In this document: positions 20,196 through 31,999 of the stretch, one piece after another | Position numbering within the stretch: the stretch's first letter is position 1 | Layout: each line of letters starts with the position of its first letter | DNA from: Catonia carolina | Lineage: Eukaryota > Arthropoda > Insecta > Hemiptera > Achilidae | Assembly: GCA_035578175.1 (NCBI GenBank) | Contig: JAQMRL010000002.1 | Span: 77,667,645-77,731,644, forward strand | DNA length: 64,000 nucleotides | Reading direction: 5' to 3' | Notes under the pieces: generated by a model | Databases searched by the model: none | Seen by the model: the letters and a program-made list of their open reading frames with translations, nothing else | What the model was told of the DNA's origin: nothing | Program-made: the position numbers and the translations under genes

Positions 20196-21113
20196 GCCCT
20201 TAACGGACAGGTGGAGTGTCAAATTATTTACGCTCACTCTGTTCATTGCAGGGCTAAAATAAATAGTTGTTTTTCTTATTACATGGTCAGTCAATTAAAT
20301 GAGTGACTCATTTAATAAGAGAAGAGGTAGAGGTGGAAGAGGTAGGGTGACACCAGATTGTTACCATGCAAAAACGGGACACTACAATGTAGTAATAATA
20401 TATACAATGGTAGTATACAGGGTGATTTTTAAGTATGGAAACAGCTTTATATTCCGTAACTGAGACGTATTTGGCAAAAGAAGCTTATGTGGATCTGCAT
20501 ACTTTTAAAAATACAATAATTTTTTTTTTTGAAATTTTTGTCCGCCATCTTGGATCTGCTTTACTTTATTATGTACTTTATTACTGAAGTTATTTCTCAA
20601 GTATAAATGAACAAGGATATAGCCTACCATTAAAATACACAACTGGTAACAGAATTTAACAAAATGCAATACATTTTTAAGTTTTGGTGTACTTTTCATT
20701 TGCTCCAGTCAACTTAATAATGTCTTTTTTCTCTATTATGTAATTATAAAACCAAGAAAACGGGACATTTTGATGTCCCGACAATGTTTTTTGGGACAAC
20801 AGGACACAACGTGAAAAAACGGGACTTTCCCGTTTTTACGGGACGCCTGGTCACCCTAGTGTACTGTGACACTAATCAGAGTTATCTCCTCTGAAAGTAA
20901 TGAATTTCATTATACAGTTGGACCCTGTGGTGAATTAAGTGAAGGTGTCATTTGCAGAGTGGGAAATATGTGCTTTTCAGATGGTCCGGCATGCTGATAA
21001 ACGTACTTTTCCACTCAGTTAGTTGTGGCAATGGTAAACCACCTGACTCCTCATTTTACTTAGTAAACCCTCTACAGGTTCAAACCAGCCAACCAGGCTG
21101 ATCACCTAAACAA
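20196..21113 (+). mobile_element. SINE S4, split by a nested element
   Basis: S4 sequence from GACAGGTGGAGTGTCAAATT to AAGAGGTAGAGGT (20196-20344) resumes at 20869 with GTACTGTGACACTAATCAG and ends CTGATCACCTAAACAACAAC. Confidence 0.75.
20345..20868. mobile_element. Non-autonomous DNA transposon with AGGGTGACCAG-type ends
   Basis: Left end AGGGTGACACCAGATTG, AAAACGGGACA; right end ACGGGACGCCTGGTCACCCT. Inverted ends and a position inside an S4 SINE show it is an insertion. The target duplication is not clear, so the superfamily (hAT is possible) is unassigned. Confidence 0.6.
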
Positions 21114-21116
21114 CAA

Positions 21117-21185
21117 CAGCCGGGAATCGAACCAGAGACCTCTGCATTGTTGGCTAGTGCGCTACCACTATGCTATCAAGGTGAC
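21117..21185 (-). mobile_element. SINE S3 head fragment
   Basis: GGGAATCGAACCAGAGACC is a reversed B box. Only the tRNA-like head remains. Confidence 0.55.
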
Positions 21186-21310
21186 CAAATCCGGTTTTAT
21201 TTTGATTAAGACAAGTTTGTACTGTTGGTAAACGAACCAATTGCCTATCAAGAGTATATCGAAGCAGTTTGTGGGTAGAAATTAGTAGAGTGGATGTGAG
21301 TTATAGGTAT

Positions 21311-21842
21311 CAGACGAACTAATGTCCCATAGCCGAGCGAGTGAGAGGGAGATATGTGGCATAACTACGCATGCGCTCAAAGGTCTTTACCCTTATAATC
21401 CAAATGTGAAAACATACTACAGTCGTTATCTTGTTTGTTAGTTTACTGCGTGCATAAACGCTTGCTCACAACAATGAGTGAATTTTTTTTTTTTTTTTTT
21501 TAGCTTTTTTTTGTTATTGGGAACTGTACACTACTGACAACTACCCAATTTGATTGCTGCTTTTGCTATATTATTTGGCGTGAATAAGGCTTGAGTTTGA
21601 ACAGGGTCCCCCAGTAGAGTTTGTTCACGGATGACTGTCAGCTGGTCACCATTCCAAGTCGCTTGCCCAACCGGTGTTACTTAACAAATAATAGCGACTT
21701 ACTACCAGCTGACTGTCTGGGCTGGCCCGAAGGCCAAGTCAAATTAAAGACAATGGTATTGGGTAGGCGCGTATGGCTTGTGCGAGTGAGAGTGTTATGC
21801 ATTCTCTCACTCGCACGGCTAGGGGGCATTAGTTTATCTGAA
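21311..21842 (-). mobile_element. MITE-A copy, split by SINE S5
   Basis: CAGACGAACTAATGTCCC at the left and GGGGCATTAGTTTATCTG at the right are the inverted ends. The interior matches the reverse of the copy at 159, apart from the S5 insertion. Confidence 0.8.
21483..21740 (-). mobile_element. SINE S5, poly-A tail
   Basis: On the minus strand it runs from CTTCGGGCCAGCCCAGACAG through GGTGACCAGCTGACAG to AATAACAAAAAAAAGCT and poly-A. The second copy is at 30957-31213. No clear tRNA boxes were seen. Confidence 0.7.
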
Positions 21843-22030
21843 TACAGTACCCAGTGCCACTTAGATTGGTTCTTTGTATACCACTTGGCTTCTATCAACT
21901 TCTTTCTTTCTTATTTCATTTATTTAATCAATATTTTTATTGGATCTCTTCTATGAAGAAAGCCCCTCATTTTAACAACCTTGGTTAGTTTAAAGAAGGC
22001 CGGCTGTTGGTTTGCTTTAAATTTCTTTTT

Positions 22031-22926
22031 ACTTTCTCTTGCCTATATGAATATATAGGAAGGAAAGTATTGTTTTCATGTCAATCACAACAAATCAAGT
22101 TTTACCGGATCTACACGTTTTATGACCCCTGAACCCAACAAAACATCTTTTTAGCGAATTGGTCTATGTGTGAACAGAATATTCTAAGAACGGAACATCG
22201 TACGAACTTGAAACTTAAGTTACATACCACTACCGGACCCGACACGAACATTTTCATCAAAATCAATCAATCGGAAGTGGTAGTTTATTCGTGTAATTTT
22301 TCACTTTTTTGCGATTTTCTCAAAAACTGGTCCTACGATTTTTTTTAAAAATCGCCTGGTTTACTAAATTTTTTATGCTCTACAAGATAGGGTAGGTGTC
22401 ATGTTTGCTGAAATTCTTGGTGAGGCTGTTTTCACGTAAAAAAATTGGTTTTTTAAGATAACTTCAATATGGATTTTAGCGCACTAATTTATGTTACAAA
22501 AAATGTAGAGAATTTAAAATGCTACAACTTTTATTTCAAACTTTTTTTGGTATAACGCTAAGTTTAGCGGTAATTAGCAATTTTCTGTTTTTTTCTCACG
22601 AAAACTTGTGAAAAATCGATTTTTTTTAATATATTGGCCTTAGTTTGCATTTTACGATAAAAGTGTATAATCAAATTTATAGTAAATTAAAAGATCTACA
22701 ACTTTTATTTAGAGCATTTTTCTCTACAGAGCCTAGTTTAGCGTGAAAGAGTGATTTTACATATTTTAAAGCCAAACTGAGGTCGATTTTCATTTTGCAT
22801 CTTTCACTCATGATTAAAATTTGGTTAGTTTTTTGGTTTATTTCTAATGTTTTATTACTAATATTAGGTTATATTGTTCATTATTTGCATTGGCAAGAGA
22901 AAGTCGTGTGAGTGTTTCACACCAGA
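22031..22926 (+). mobile_element. H1, Helentron/DINE-1-like element
   Basis: Full organisation is present: ACTTTCTCTTGCCTATATGA at the start, GGCAAGAGAAAGTCGTGTGA, the GTGTGAGTGTTTCACAC hairpin and CCAGAT at the end. The internal microsatellite is reduced to a short TGTG remnant near 22167. Confidence 0.75.
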
Positions 22927-22939
22927 TTGTTATAATTTG

Positions 22940-23080
22940 TTACATGGTTTTAAATAGTATTCTTTTCTGATTTGCCCAAGTTTCCAAACTTGAAATTCGT
23001 GCTAATATGGGCTTCATTTTACGTAATGAAAAAGATTAAATTTTGTTTACAACGTAGCGGTAATACAGCGTAATGTATAA
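22940..23080 (-). repeat. Dispersed repeat, mate at 9240-9400
   Basis: Reverse complement of 9240-9400; see that entry. Confidence 0.7.
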
Positions 23081-23084
23081 TGTA

Positions 23085-25268
23085 CGAGGGTTATCCAGAG
23101 AATAACCTCCGTTTTGAAATAAAAAGTAAACAAGTGAAGGTACAAAAACTTCTTTTTTTTTTTTGACATCAGTCTCTCGACTGGTTTGATGCAGTTCTCC
23201 AACCTGTTCTATCTTGCGCAAGTCGTTTCATGTTTACATACCTGTAACACCCTACATCTTTTGTAATTTGCTTTATATATTCTAATCTTTGCCTCCCTCT
23301 ACAATTTACTCCCTCAATATTACCCTCTATTATTAATAGCCCAATACCTGGATGTCTTAGGATAATATGTCCCACTAGCCTATCCCTTCTTTTGGTATGA
23401 TGCTTCCATATATTTATTTTTTCATCCACTCGCCTAACAACCTCTAAATTACTTATTTTGTCCACCCACCTAATCTTTAACATTTTCCTATAACACCACA
23501 TTTCAAAAGCTTCTATCCTCTTCTTTTCTACAGCCTCTATCACCCACGTTTCACTTCCGTATAATGCTACACTCCAAACATAATGTTTTAAAAAGTTTTT
23601 CCTAATCTGTAAATCAATGTTTGTAGTCAGTAAGCTGTTTTTCATTTCAAAGGCTTTTCTAGCTTGAGCAATTCTACTCTTGATATCACTTGTGCTTCTA
23701 CCATCCTTTGTTATTTTACTCCCTAGATAGCAGAATTCCCCACTTTTAAATAGATAGGCAGAAAAAGATAGGCTGAATTGCCTACTTTTAAATTTCCCAT
23801 CTCTTCTAAACCACTCTTGCTGCTGCACAACACTTTCGTTTTGTTCTTATTAATTTTCATGAAGTAATCCTTTCTCAAGATCTCATCCATTCCATTTAAG
23901 GCATCCTTTAGTTCTTTCTTTGTCTCTGCTAATACTACTATTTCATCGGCGAATCTCAGCATTTTTATTGTTTCTCCTTGAATTTTTATTCCTGCGTCAT
24001 ATTTCTCCTTCACTTCATTTATAGCCTCTTCTATATACAAGTTAAAAAGTAGTGGTGACAAAGAACAACCTTGTTGTACACCTTTTCTTACAGCAGCCTC
24101 TTTTTCGTACCCCTCGATTATCAAAACAGCCGTTTGATTCTTATACAGACCATAGATAACTTTGCTTTCTTTATATTTAATTCCTAGCCTTTCAAAGTTT
24201 TAAACATTTTACTCCAGTCCAAATTGTCAAATGCTTTCTCTAAATCTACAAATGCCATATAAGTAGTTTTATTTTTCTTTATCCTTTTCTCAATAATCAG
24301 TCTCAGAGCCAATATTGCATCTCGAGTTCCCATTCTCCTTCTAAATCCAAATTGGTCATTGTCCAATACTTCTTCTACTCGGTGTTCTATTCTCCTGTAT
24401 ATAATTCTTGTCAGTATCTTGGATGCATGGCATGTTAGGGTGATGGTTCTGTAATGTTCACACTTCTCCACTCCTGACTTTTTTCGTATTGGAATCATAA
24501 TTTTTTTTTTAAAGTTCGATGGTACCGCTCCACTCTCATACATTCTGCACACAAGTTTGTATAATTTGTTTTGAGCAACTTCTCCACATCGTAATAATAA
24601 TTCAGATGGTATGTTATCTATTCCTGCTGTCTTATTCATATTCATATCCTTAAGTGCCCGATCAAATTCTTCTCGTAGTATAGGGTCCCCTCTTTGATCT
24701 TCTTCAACATCAGTTTCTTGTTCTATCGCATCATGTTCTAATTCTCTTCCCCTGTAGAGTTTGTTTACGTATTCCTTCCATCTTTCAGCTCTCTCTTGGC
24801 CATTCAACAATGGTTTGCCATCTGCGCTTTGTAAATTAACAGCTTTCATATTTCGGTCTCCAAAGTTTTCCCTTATTTTTCTGTAAGCTGCGTCTACTTT
24901 ACCAACTGCCATTACAAAAAAAAAACAAAAACTTTATTATATACATAAATATTAAAACTACAGTTTTTCTCTATTTTTCTACATAGTCGCCAAACAGATT
25001 CAAGCACTTGTCGTACCTTGGAACAGTCTTTGAAATACCCTCCGCATAAAAATCTGCCGCCTGTGAATGTAGCCAACCATTCACGGTGTTTTAAAACTCT
25101 TCGTTGTTGGCAAACCGCTGAGATGCAAGCCACTGCTTCATGTTCGGGAACAGGTGAAAGTCACTAGGAGCCAAGTCCGGGCTGTATGGGGGATGATCGA
25201 AAACGTCCCATTTAAACTTGGCCAAAAGTTCATTTGTTTTCTTGCCCTTATACAGCTCGAAGAACAAA
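23085..25268 (-). pseudogene. Mariner fragment split by a LINE
   Basis: The left end ACGAGGGTTATCCAGAGAAT is a mariner terminal repeat like that at 2831. The transposase C-terminus resumes at 24935 (CTACATAGTCGCCAAACAG, which encodes LFGDYVEK on the minus strand). It continues through the HPPYSPDLAPSDFHLF-equivalent region to about 25268, where unrelated sequence starts. N-terminus and first catalytic residues are absent. Confidence 0.8.
23152..24924 (-). pseudogene. LINE-R with RT domain, inserted in a mariner
   Basis: Flanked by ACAAAAACTT (23142-23151 and 24925-24934), a 10-bp target duplication. On the minus strand, 24912-24184 encodes about 242 residues of reverse transcriptase, including FGFRRRMGTRDAILALR and FVDLEKAFDNLDW. 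24124-23723 continues QQGCSLSPLLFNLY and LRFADE, where the catalytic FADD is changed to FADE. 23828-23169 gives GSETWVIEAVEKKRIEAFE and related thumb and tail residues. Frames are broken between segments, the 5' end is missing, and a poly-A tail lies at the left. It is RTE-like by gene layout, but clade assignment needs a tree. Confidence 0.8.
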
Positions 25269-25271
25269 TTA

Positions 25272-25795
25272 ACTTTTTATGGTTGCCGCTTTTATATTTC
25301 AAAAACTCAACGCATTCACTATCACGTATGTTAACAAAACACAGCTTACGAAATTTTTCAACTTCAGTCTACGAAGAAAATCGAAACGAACCGATACGAA
25401 TCCAAAAGATAACTGATAAAACTAAAAATGAGTTAAACACGGGCAAGTGCAAACAATTGTATTAAGCTAGTCACACACATTAATTATTTTAATGATAATG
25501 AAGTAAACAATCTGAAATGATAAACAATGAATCACTGGTATTGTTTACTCTCCTGTTATAATTCAAGCGCGTTAGTCTTATATTACTTGTTACCAAAAAT
25601 AAAACAAAACTGAGTCTATAATAAAAACCCACTAATCGTTAATAATAATGTAATAATAGTAAATAATGTAACGAAAATTAACAATGTAAGAGTAACAATA
25701 GTAAAAGTTTTAGTTATTATTGGTAAACTAATGTTTGATTTATAAAATATTTTCTAACAGATGAATTGAACGTGTTATCATTATAATATTAAGCT
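25272..25795 (-). repeat. Element-Y interior fragment, inverted mate at 48845-49330
   Basis: TTTCAAAAACTCAACGCATTC, CTTCAGTCTACGAAGAAAA, GAAACGAACCGATAC and CTCCTGTTATAATTCAAGC are found in reverse complement at 48845-49330. No terminal repeat is retained here. Confidence 0.75.
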
Positions 25796-25800
25796 TAGAT

Positions 25801-26775
25801 TTTTTTTTACGCCCTGGAGACTCCAGGAGGAGTATAGGACATGTCGTCAGACGTAACACCTGAAATACATATAAGAAACACACTATGTATCACTACTATC
25901 AAGAAAGAAATTCTTGTACGCTATAAAAAGTTTCACCGATCAAGTAATTTTTAAAATTTTTTTTAAAGGAATTCAAATCCTCACAACACTTTAAAGATTG
26001 GGGTAATTTATTTATGAATTTTCTCCCTGCATAAGTAGGTTTTTGTTCAAACAATTTTGTGGAGTGATTAGCCACATAATAATCATTCCTGTTTCTCGTG
26101 TTATGATTGTGAACATTGAAATTCTGCATAAAATTATTGTGCCTAACATACATAATCACCTCAAAAATGTAGAGGGAGGGGACTGTAAGCAATTTAAGGT
26201 GGTTAAATAGTGGTGTGGATGAGGTTAGCTGGTTAGCTCCCACCATACACCTAATAGCTTTCTTTTGAATTTTAAAAACCCTATTCATATTACCCATGCT
26301 AGAATTACCCCATACTAAAATACCATACCGGATATGAGACAGAATGAGGCCATGATAAGCTGCCATTAGTAATTTTTTATCATTTAATCTGGCGATTTGT
26401 TTTAGTGCAAATACCCCAGATGATATTTTACTACAAACTTGATTGATATAGAAGTCCCAAGACAAAGATCTATCTAGAGATACGCCCAGGAACTTCACTG
26501 TTTCTACATGCTCTAAACTATTATTATGAATAAATACATCCACTTCTCTACTTTCTTTAACGTTATATTTATTTTTGAACTGCAAGTACTGACACTTTTT
26601 CCCATTAACTGATAATAACATTTGATTCAAGAACTGCACTACGGACTCTATGTTAACATGTGTATTTACTTCAAGAGCATCTACCAGTGAACTGTTACTG
26701 ATTACTGAAGTATCATCAGCAAACAACAAAGCTCTGCCATTAGGTATGACTTCCGGTAACCTATTAATGTACTCT
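25801..26775 (-). pseudogene. LINE-J 3' half with a continuous C-terminal frame
   Basis: The minus-strand frame 26729-25899 is open for about 276 residues. It starts at the catalytic LLFADDTSVISNS motif and runs through VKFLGVSLDRSLSWDFYINQ and SHIRYGILVWGNSSMGNMNR to ETFYSVQEFLS, then the 3' UTR and poly-A tail (T tract at 25801). It is 5'-truncated within the reverse transcriptase, so inactive, but it is the best reference in this window for the family's C-terminus. Confidence 0.85.
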
Positions 26776-27048
26776 TAGCGTAGTCAGACTCTAGAAAGAA
26801 CCATTGCGGAGAATGACGGCACAAAATGGAACATGTTACGTGTTAGACCACAATTCGATTAGTGACAGTTTTGTTATGTATACTAGACGATGCCCAGTGA
26901 CAGTAGCACAGGGCAACCAACGTAATGGTGGAAGAATTTACCAATCCAAAGTGACTACTGTACAGTAACTTTCCCAACTCTCTGTATAAACATGTAAAAT
27001 CATTATATTTTATAACTGTTAATTAACAATTCTTTTTTGTATTTACAG
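26776..27048. other. Intron sequence up to exon 3 acceptor
   Basis: No repeat match was found. A T-rich tract at 27031-27044 precedes the ATTTACAG acceptor. Confidence 0.5.
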
Positions 27049-27357
27049 GGATTTTTCACGTACTTATACGGCGTTAGCATTCTGTTTTTGCTGTACGTCT
27101 TCTGTTTCCTCCTACAAGAAAGCACTTGCTGTCAGGGCGGTGAGCCGAAACCGAAGAAACCGAAAAAGGATAAGGTGAAAGAGAAAGAAAAACAAAAAGA
27201 GAAAGAAAAAGAAAAGGAGAAAGAAAAAGAAAACAAGAAGAATAAGAAAAAGGAGAAAGAAAGCGCTAAAGAAGCCGGGAAAAAGGCGACGACGGAAGAG
27301 ACCGGAGGTACTGCACCGGCAAGCGGTGGAAACAAAAAAGGTTCCAATGTCTTTCAG
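27049..27357 (+). CDS. Otop: Otopetrin exon 3 (second helix and charged linker)
   Basis: It encodes 103 residues, phase 0 at both ends. GFFTYLYGVSILFLLYVFCF is the second transmembrane helix. LLQESTCCQGG follows, then a long Lys/Glu-rich stretch (27145-27290) made largely of KEKEKEKEKE-type repeats, ending with KKGSNVFQ. The acceptor is TTTGTATTTACAG and the donor CAG before GTACCA. In otopetrins the loop between helices 2 and 3 is cytoplasmic and variable, so the low-complexity block fits a disordered intracellular linker. It is probably coding because the frame stays open through the AT-rich repeat and both splice sites keep phase. Repeat length may vary between alleles. Confidence 0.87.
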
Positions 27358-27639
27358 GTACCAGTTCAACGAATATATATTTCTTTTTTTATTATTAACA
27401 TTTTTCTAAAAATATTCATATTTTTCCTGTTTAGTCATCATGTTTTTTATTACGAACACCATTTGTTAATTTTGCATTACCTATCGTATCAAATCACTAG
27501 TTTATTTATTACCATTTGATTTGGCACTGCATTTTATTATATCACTTAAAAATATATTCCTAATAATTGAATTACTGTGCATATTATGATTTTATTGATT
27601 AAATGCTGTTTATTATTTATTCTTACTGTTGTATGATGG

Positions 27640-28100
27640 CAGTTCGGAAAGTAACCTCCATTTGCAATTTGACTGTAAATGAAAAACCTTTTTCTTCTTC
27701 TTCTTCTTCTTCTTCTTCACTTGATGAATTAGCCGGTACTGCCTGTTCCGGAAACCGCCTTCCTCTCAGATGACCAACACCCCTTCAATCGTTTGGCTTT
27801 TAATTCATTGCCAATCTAGGCACCCCTTTAAAGCTACTGTTTTTTTCTATTTTTCAACAAAGTCATCTATAAATTTAGGCATTTGCCATAGCGTTTCACT
27901 AATTTACGAATTCCTTCTTCGTAAAATTCAACCACCTAGGTATTTAAGCGATTTCACAACATTTTGGAGTTTGTCATCAAAGTGCTGCATGATGGTATAC
28001 TGTTCGCCAATTACGGTGGCATGTAGGGAGGGTAATGAAATAGAGAGAGAATGTGTTGCGTCCGCCGTTCCCCTCAACTCATTTCAATCAGTCCATGGTG
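27640..28100 (-). pseudogene. Decayed mariner transposase C-terminus
   Basis: Reverse translation of 27843-27940 gives VVEFYEEGIRKLVKRYGKC followed by a DDFVEK-like end after a stop, the mariner C-terminal signature. GTTCGGAAAGTAACCTCC near 27651 looks like the outer end. A CTT microsatellite lies at 27690-27718. Confidence 0.6.
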
Positions 28101-28664
28101 TTCAAGCACAATAGTGACAATACGTGGTACGGTAGGGCACTCTGCCGGCCAGTTTCGTTCATTACACTAACAAGCTCATTTTTCATCAAAAAATTCTGAA
28201 AAAATTACTTTCGCTTTCTAATGAATCTTATTTTATTACGCTATAAATGTTATTATTATACTCTGATATTTAGATAAGATACGCTCGTACAAAGTTAGAC
28301 ATTTAAATCTCATCCCATTTTTGTGTATCACGTAGGCTAATATAATTTATTTTCCAGGATTACATAATATGCGTTTTATTATTTTGTTATAAAATATAAA
28401 ATTTTATCAGTAATTTAATATATGTAGGGCAGAAAGAGAAATAATAAACGAGCTTGAAAAAATCACTTTTTGAAGGGAAGTCAAAGATAGATCATCGTGT
28501 CTGGTGTCTCCTTCCTGTTAGTATTCCAAGAAGCTGAATCAGTTTTTATAGTTGAGAATTTTATACCAAACATACGTCAATTTTTAGAAACCAACTACAC
28601 ACGCACAATATCAGTTGTATGAAATTTTAACAAAAAGAACCGTACAGTAAATAAAACAGAATGA

Positions 28665-30237
28665 AGCATGCTAGCGGTTCAACGCGGACCTCCTTACATA
28701 TGGCCCTCACAAAGATCTGGACTACTGAAACACTTCCAGACCATTGGACTGAAGCAGTAATCAATCCGCTACACAAAAAAGGGGACAGGAGCAACCCAGA
28801 CAACTATCGAGGGATTTCTCTTCTTGATTGCACCTACAAAATTTTTTCAAAGATCATATATAACAGAATTAAAGGCCAACTGGATAAGGAACTTGGTGAA
28901 TATCAAGGCGGCTTCAGACCATGGAGAAGCTGTTCAGAACAAATCATCACGTTGAAACTAATCATGGCATACTACAGAAAACGAAATAAACCTCTTTCAA
29001 TTGCATTCATCGATTTCAAAAAAGCATACGACTGCATCCACAGACAATCAATGTTGAAAATTCTGAGATACTTGGGACTCCATCCAAAACTTATAAAAAT
29101 GATAGAGCTCACCCTGACGAATACAACATCTAAGATCAAATTCAGAGGAGAACTGTCCAAATCGTTTGTAGTAAAAACAGGTTTGAGGCAGGGGGATGGC
29201 CTGTCGCCACTGTTGTTCAATTGTGCCCTGGAATATATAATGAGAGAATGGTATAAGAGTAATCCAAAGAATATCAAGGTCGGAACTTCTAGAGACAACA
29301 TAAATTTAAACTGCTTGGGATTTGCTGACGACCTGGCACTGCTGGCTGACAGTATTCAAGAAACCAAGAAACAAATAAATACACTACAGAGTATTTCTCA
29401 GAGAATTGGCCTTAGAATATCTTTTGAAAAAACAGAACTTATGCTAACTGATCCACCTCTTGCAAAGAAAATCCGTATAGGAGATCAAGAAATAAAGATT
29501 GTGGACAGTTTCAAATATCTGGGTGAAGTCATAACGTACAATCTCAATGAGAAACAAGCATGGGACAGTAGAATAAATAAGTTGAGAAGAGCACAGTATG
29601 CCACAAAGAACACTTACAACAAGAAATCACTATCAATAGCCACAAAATTAAAACATTATAAGACAGTTACTCAACCAATAATAACTTACACAAGTGAAAC
29701 CATCTTTAAAACCACTAATACCATCGCAATAGACAAATTACTAAAAATTGAAAGAAGAATAATCAGAACTTGTATCAACAAAAGCTATCATGAAAATGGA
29801 CACTGGAGATTAGCTTCCAACGAAACTGTATACAAAGAAATTGAACCTGTCACAAGTACAATGAGGAAAAAACGAATATCTTTCTTCGGTCACTTGATTA
29901 GAGCTCCGGAGGACAGACTGAGCAGAAGAGTTATTGAAAAGCTGTGGAAAAGTAAGACAAATATTCAATGGATTGAAGAACTCAGGGAGGATATGAGAGA
30001 GTTGCGCTTAACATTCGAGGATTTGAGGGACAAGTCAGACAGCATCGGAATCCTGAACGAGAAACAGACAAGACTTCAGATCAAAGTCGGACATAGAATG
30101 GGAAGAGTGATTTCAGACGAGGAAAGGAAATTGATTTCTGAGCGGATGAAGAGATGTTGGGCTGAGAGAAGACGAAAGAAGGCTGGAAGACACTGACTAC
30201 AGTGGTCCAATGAAGGCCATAAAACTATAATAATAAT
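28665..30237 (+). mobile_element. LINE-R copy with an open RT frame and 15-bp target duplication
   Basis: AATAAAACAGAATGA occurs at 28650-28664 and 30238-30252. The frame (28661-30196 with the ATG inside the target site) is open for about 510 residues. Motifs: YRGISLLDCTYKIFSKIIYN near residue 50, FIDFKKAYD near 117, RQGDGLSPLLFN near 177, and the intact catalytic FADD at 221-224. After that come the RRIIRTC thumb region and a basic C-terminus ending ERRRKKAGRH. The 3' end is a short UTR (AGTGGTCCAATGAAGGCC) and TAA repeats instead of poly-A. The endonuclease part is missing, so it is 5'-truncated. RTE-like is my best placement. Confidence 0.88.
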
Positions 30238-30252
30238 AATAAAACAGAATGA

Positions 30253-30956
30253 GGGTATGACGTACCTCTCTTTCGGGCCTGTCAAAACTTATGGTAGGTA
30301 CATCATTTAGAAAAAACTTATTGCCTATTACCCTAAAATGAATCGCAGACATTTTCCCCGTATTTTGTGCGCGCGCAACTAATTTCGACGGCGTGCGGCT
30401 TTCGAAAGCGACACAAATGTCAAAACGATTACCGCATGAACACAACACAATGAGTAGTGAGTACTACTTTAGAGGCAGCCTGTATCTTTAGTTGACGCTG
30501 TGGTGGGGGAGCTACTTACTGCGCATGTGCGGCCCGCATGCCACCGTAGTTGGTTACAATTATACCACCACATCGAAACTTAAATTTAGAAAATTCCCAT
30601 AATATTGTCAGTTCCTTTTTTTTATAGTATAGAAAGTGAGAATGAAGCAGAGTATAAGCACCTTTTTTTTACAAAAAAAAAATAAAATATTGGGTAAAAC
30701 CAAAATAAATTTTGCGTAAAATATTGTTACAAATATGTAGAGAAGTAAAAAATTTTTTTTGGTGTGAGTTGGAGGTTTTCAATGGACTTCAGTGACACTT
30801 CTTGTCATTCGATAACTTGTTTAAAAAATTTAAACCAATAAATATTTTAAACATAAAGCATAAATGTTGTATTGTCCTGGACCAATAGTGACTCTCAAAA
30901 TTGATAATCTCACTGGATTTGTAAGAATTAATCTTTAAAGAATTAAATTTAACTAA
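30253..30956. other. Unassigned sequence between LINE and SINE S5
   Basis: A locally GC-richer stretch (30360-30560) contains GTGCGCGCGC and GCGCATGTGCGG. No ORF, terminal repeat or family match was recognised. Confidence 0.4.
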
Positions 30957-31213
30957 ATATCTCTCTGGCCTTCGGGCCAGCCCAGTCAGTCAGCTGGTAG
31001 TAAGTGGCTATTATTTGTTAAGTAACACTGATTGAGCAAGCGACTTTGTATGGTGACCGGCTGACAGCCATCCATGAACAAACTCTACAACGGGGTCCCT
31101 GTTCAAACTCATGCCACTAATTCACATCAAATAGTACAGCAAAGCAGCGATCAAATTGGGTAGTTGTCAATAATGTACAGTTCTCAATGACAAATAAAAG
31201 CTAAAAAAAAAAA
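30957..31213 (-). mobile_element. SINE S5 copy
   Basis: CTCTGGCCTTCGGGCCAGCC at the left and AATAAAAGCTAAAAAAAAAAA at the right. It matches 21483-21740, there in the opposite layout relative to its poly-A. Confidence 0.7.
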
Positions 31214-31224
31214 ATCTTTCTATA

Positions 31225-31350
31225 GATACTGAAGTCACGAGTTTGCCTTTTGCGTATGTGTGGGCTGTGAAGAACGGAAATGATATAATTGCAGTGCTGC
31301 CAACCTCAACAGTAAAACACTACTCATACATTTCACTACTGTGAAGTTTC
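31225..31350 (+). repeat. Dispersed repeat, mate at 15425-15545
   Basis: GTCACGAGTTTGCCTTTTGC, GTGGGCTGTGAAGAA and CAGTGCTGCCAACCTCAACA match the reverse complement of 15425-15545. Confidence 0.7.
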
Positions 31351-31861
31351 TACAAACATTTTGTAAGCTGTAATTTATTCCGAGAAAATGTTTTCTTCAT
31401 AAACCTTTTAAGGAATAAATATGACCTGTAATATTGCCTATAAGTAGCTTAAATGACTAGAAATGTTTAATTTATTGTAATTACGAATGAATTGCCTTCT
31501 TTACTATTGCTGTCACCGGTGTTTTCATTATCAGTCTCTCTAGTTTCTACCTAACTGTTTTCTTTTTTTTACCAGCTGTCAACAAAACTGTTAAGGAATA
31601 GCTTCTTCACGGCCTTAATTTCCTTTTTTATTTTTCAAATTGTGGAAAGGGAAACATCACAGTAGTTAGCCGCTCACTCACGGCTTTTGTTAAGAGGCAC
31701 GGATTCACATTTTCATTTCGCGTCCAACTTCATAGCATATTATTACATTGCATGTTAGATTTTGTTCACCACTGTGAATAGTTCGACCACATTTTCAAGA
31801 AACTGACATATCTGTAACTAACAGTTAACCTACAAAAGGTTCCGCGATATACTGTATATGC

Positions 31862-31985
31862 GCTGGGTATGGTATAAGTTGTTAATTTTGTTGTACTGAA
31901 ATTAAAGTAGTCGGGCATGCGGACTGGTGATTTTCCCCCTTTCCCCCTTTTCCCCTCGTTACAAACAAGGGCAAACTCGTGACTC
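31862..31985 (+). repeat. Dispersed repeat, inverted mate at the window end
   Basis: GCTGGGTATGGTATAAGTTG through CTTTCCCCCTTTTCCCCTCG and ACAAACAAGGGCAA match the reverse complement of 63897-64000. The second copy is cut by the window edge. Confidence 0.75.
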
Positions 31986-31999
31986 AAGTGACTACGCAT

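Noticed and set aside
23036..23221. Small minus-strand frame across the mariner/LINE junction
   Set aside because: It is a chimera of two elements created by the insertion.
27112..27369. Antisense open frames of Phe/Leu-rich residues opposite exon 3
   Set aside because: They are mirror images of the Lys/Glu-rich coding tract; exon 3 has matching splice sites and otopetrin sequence.
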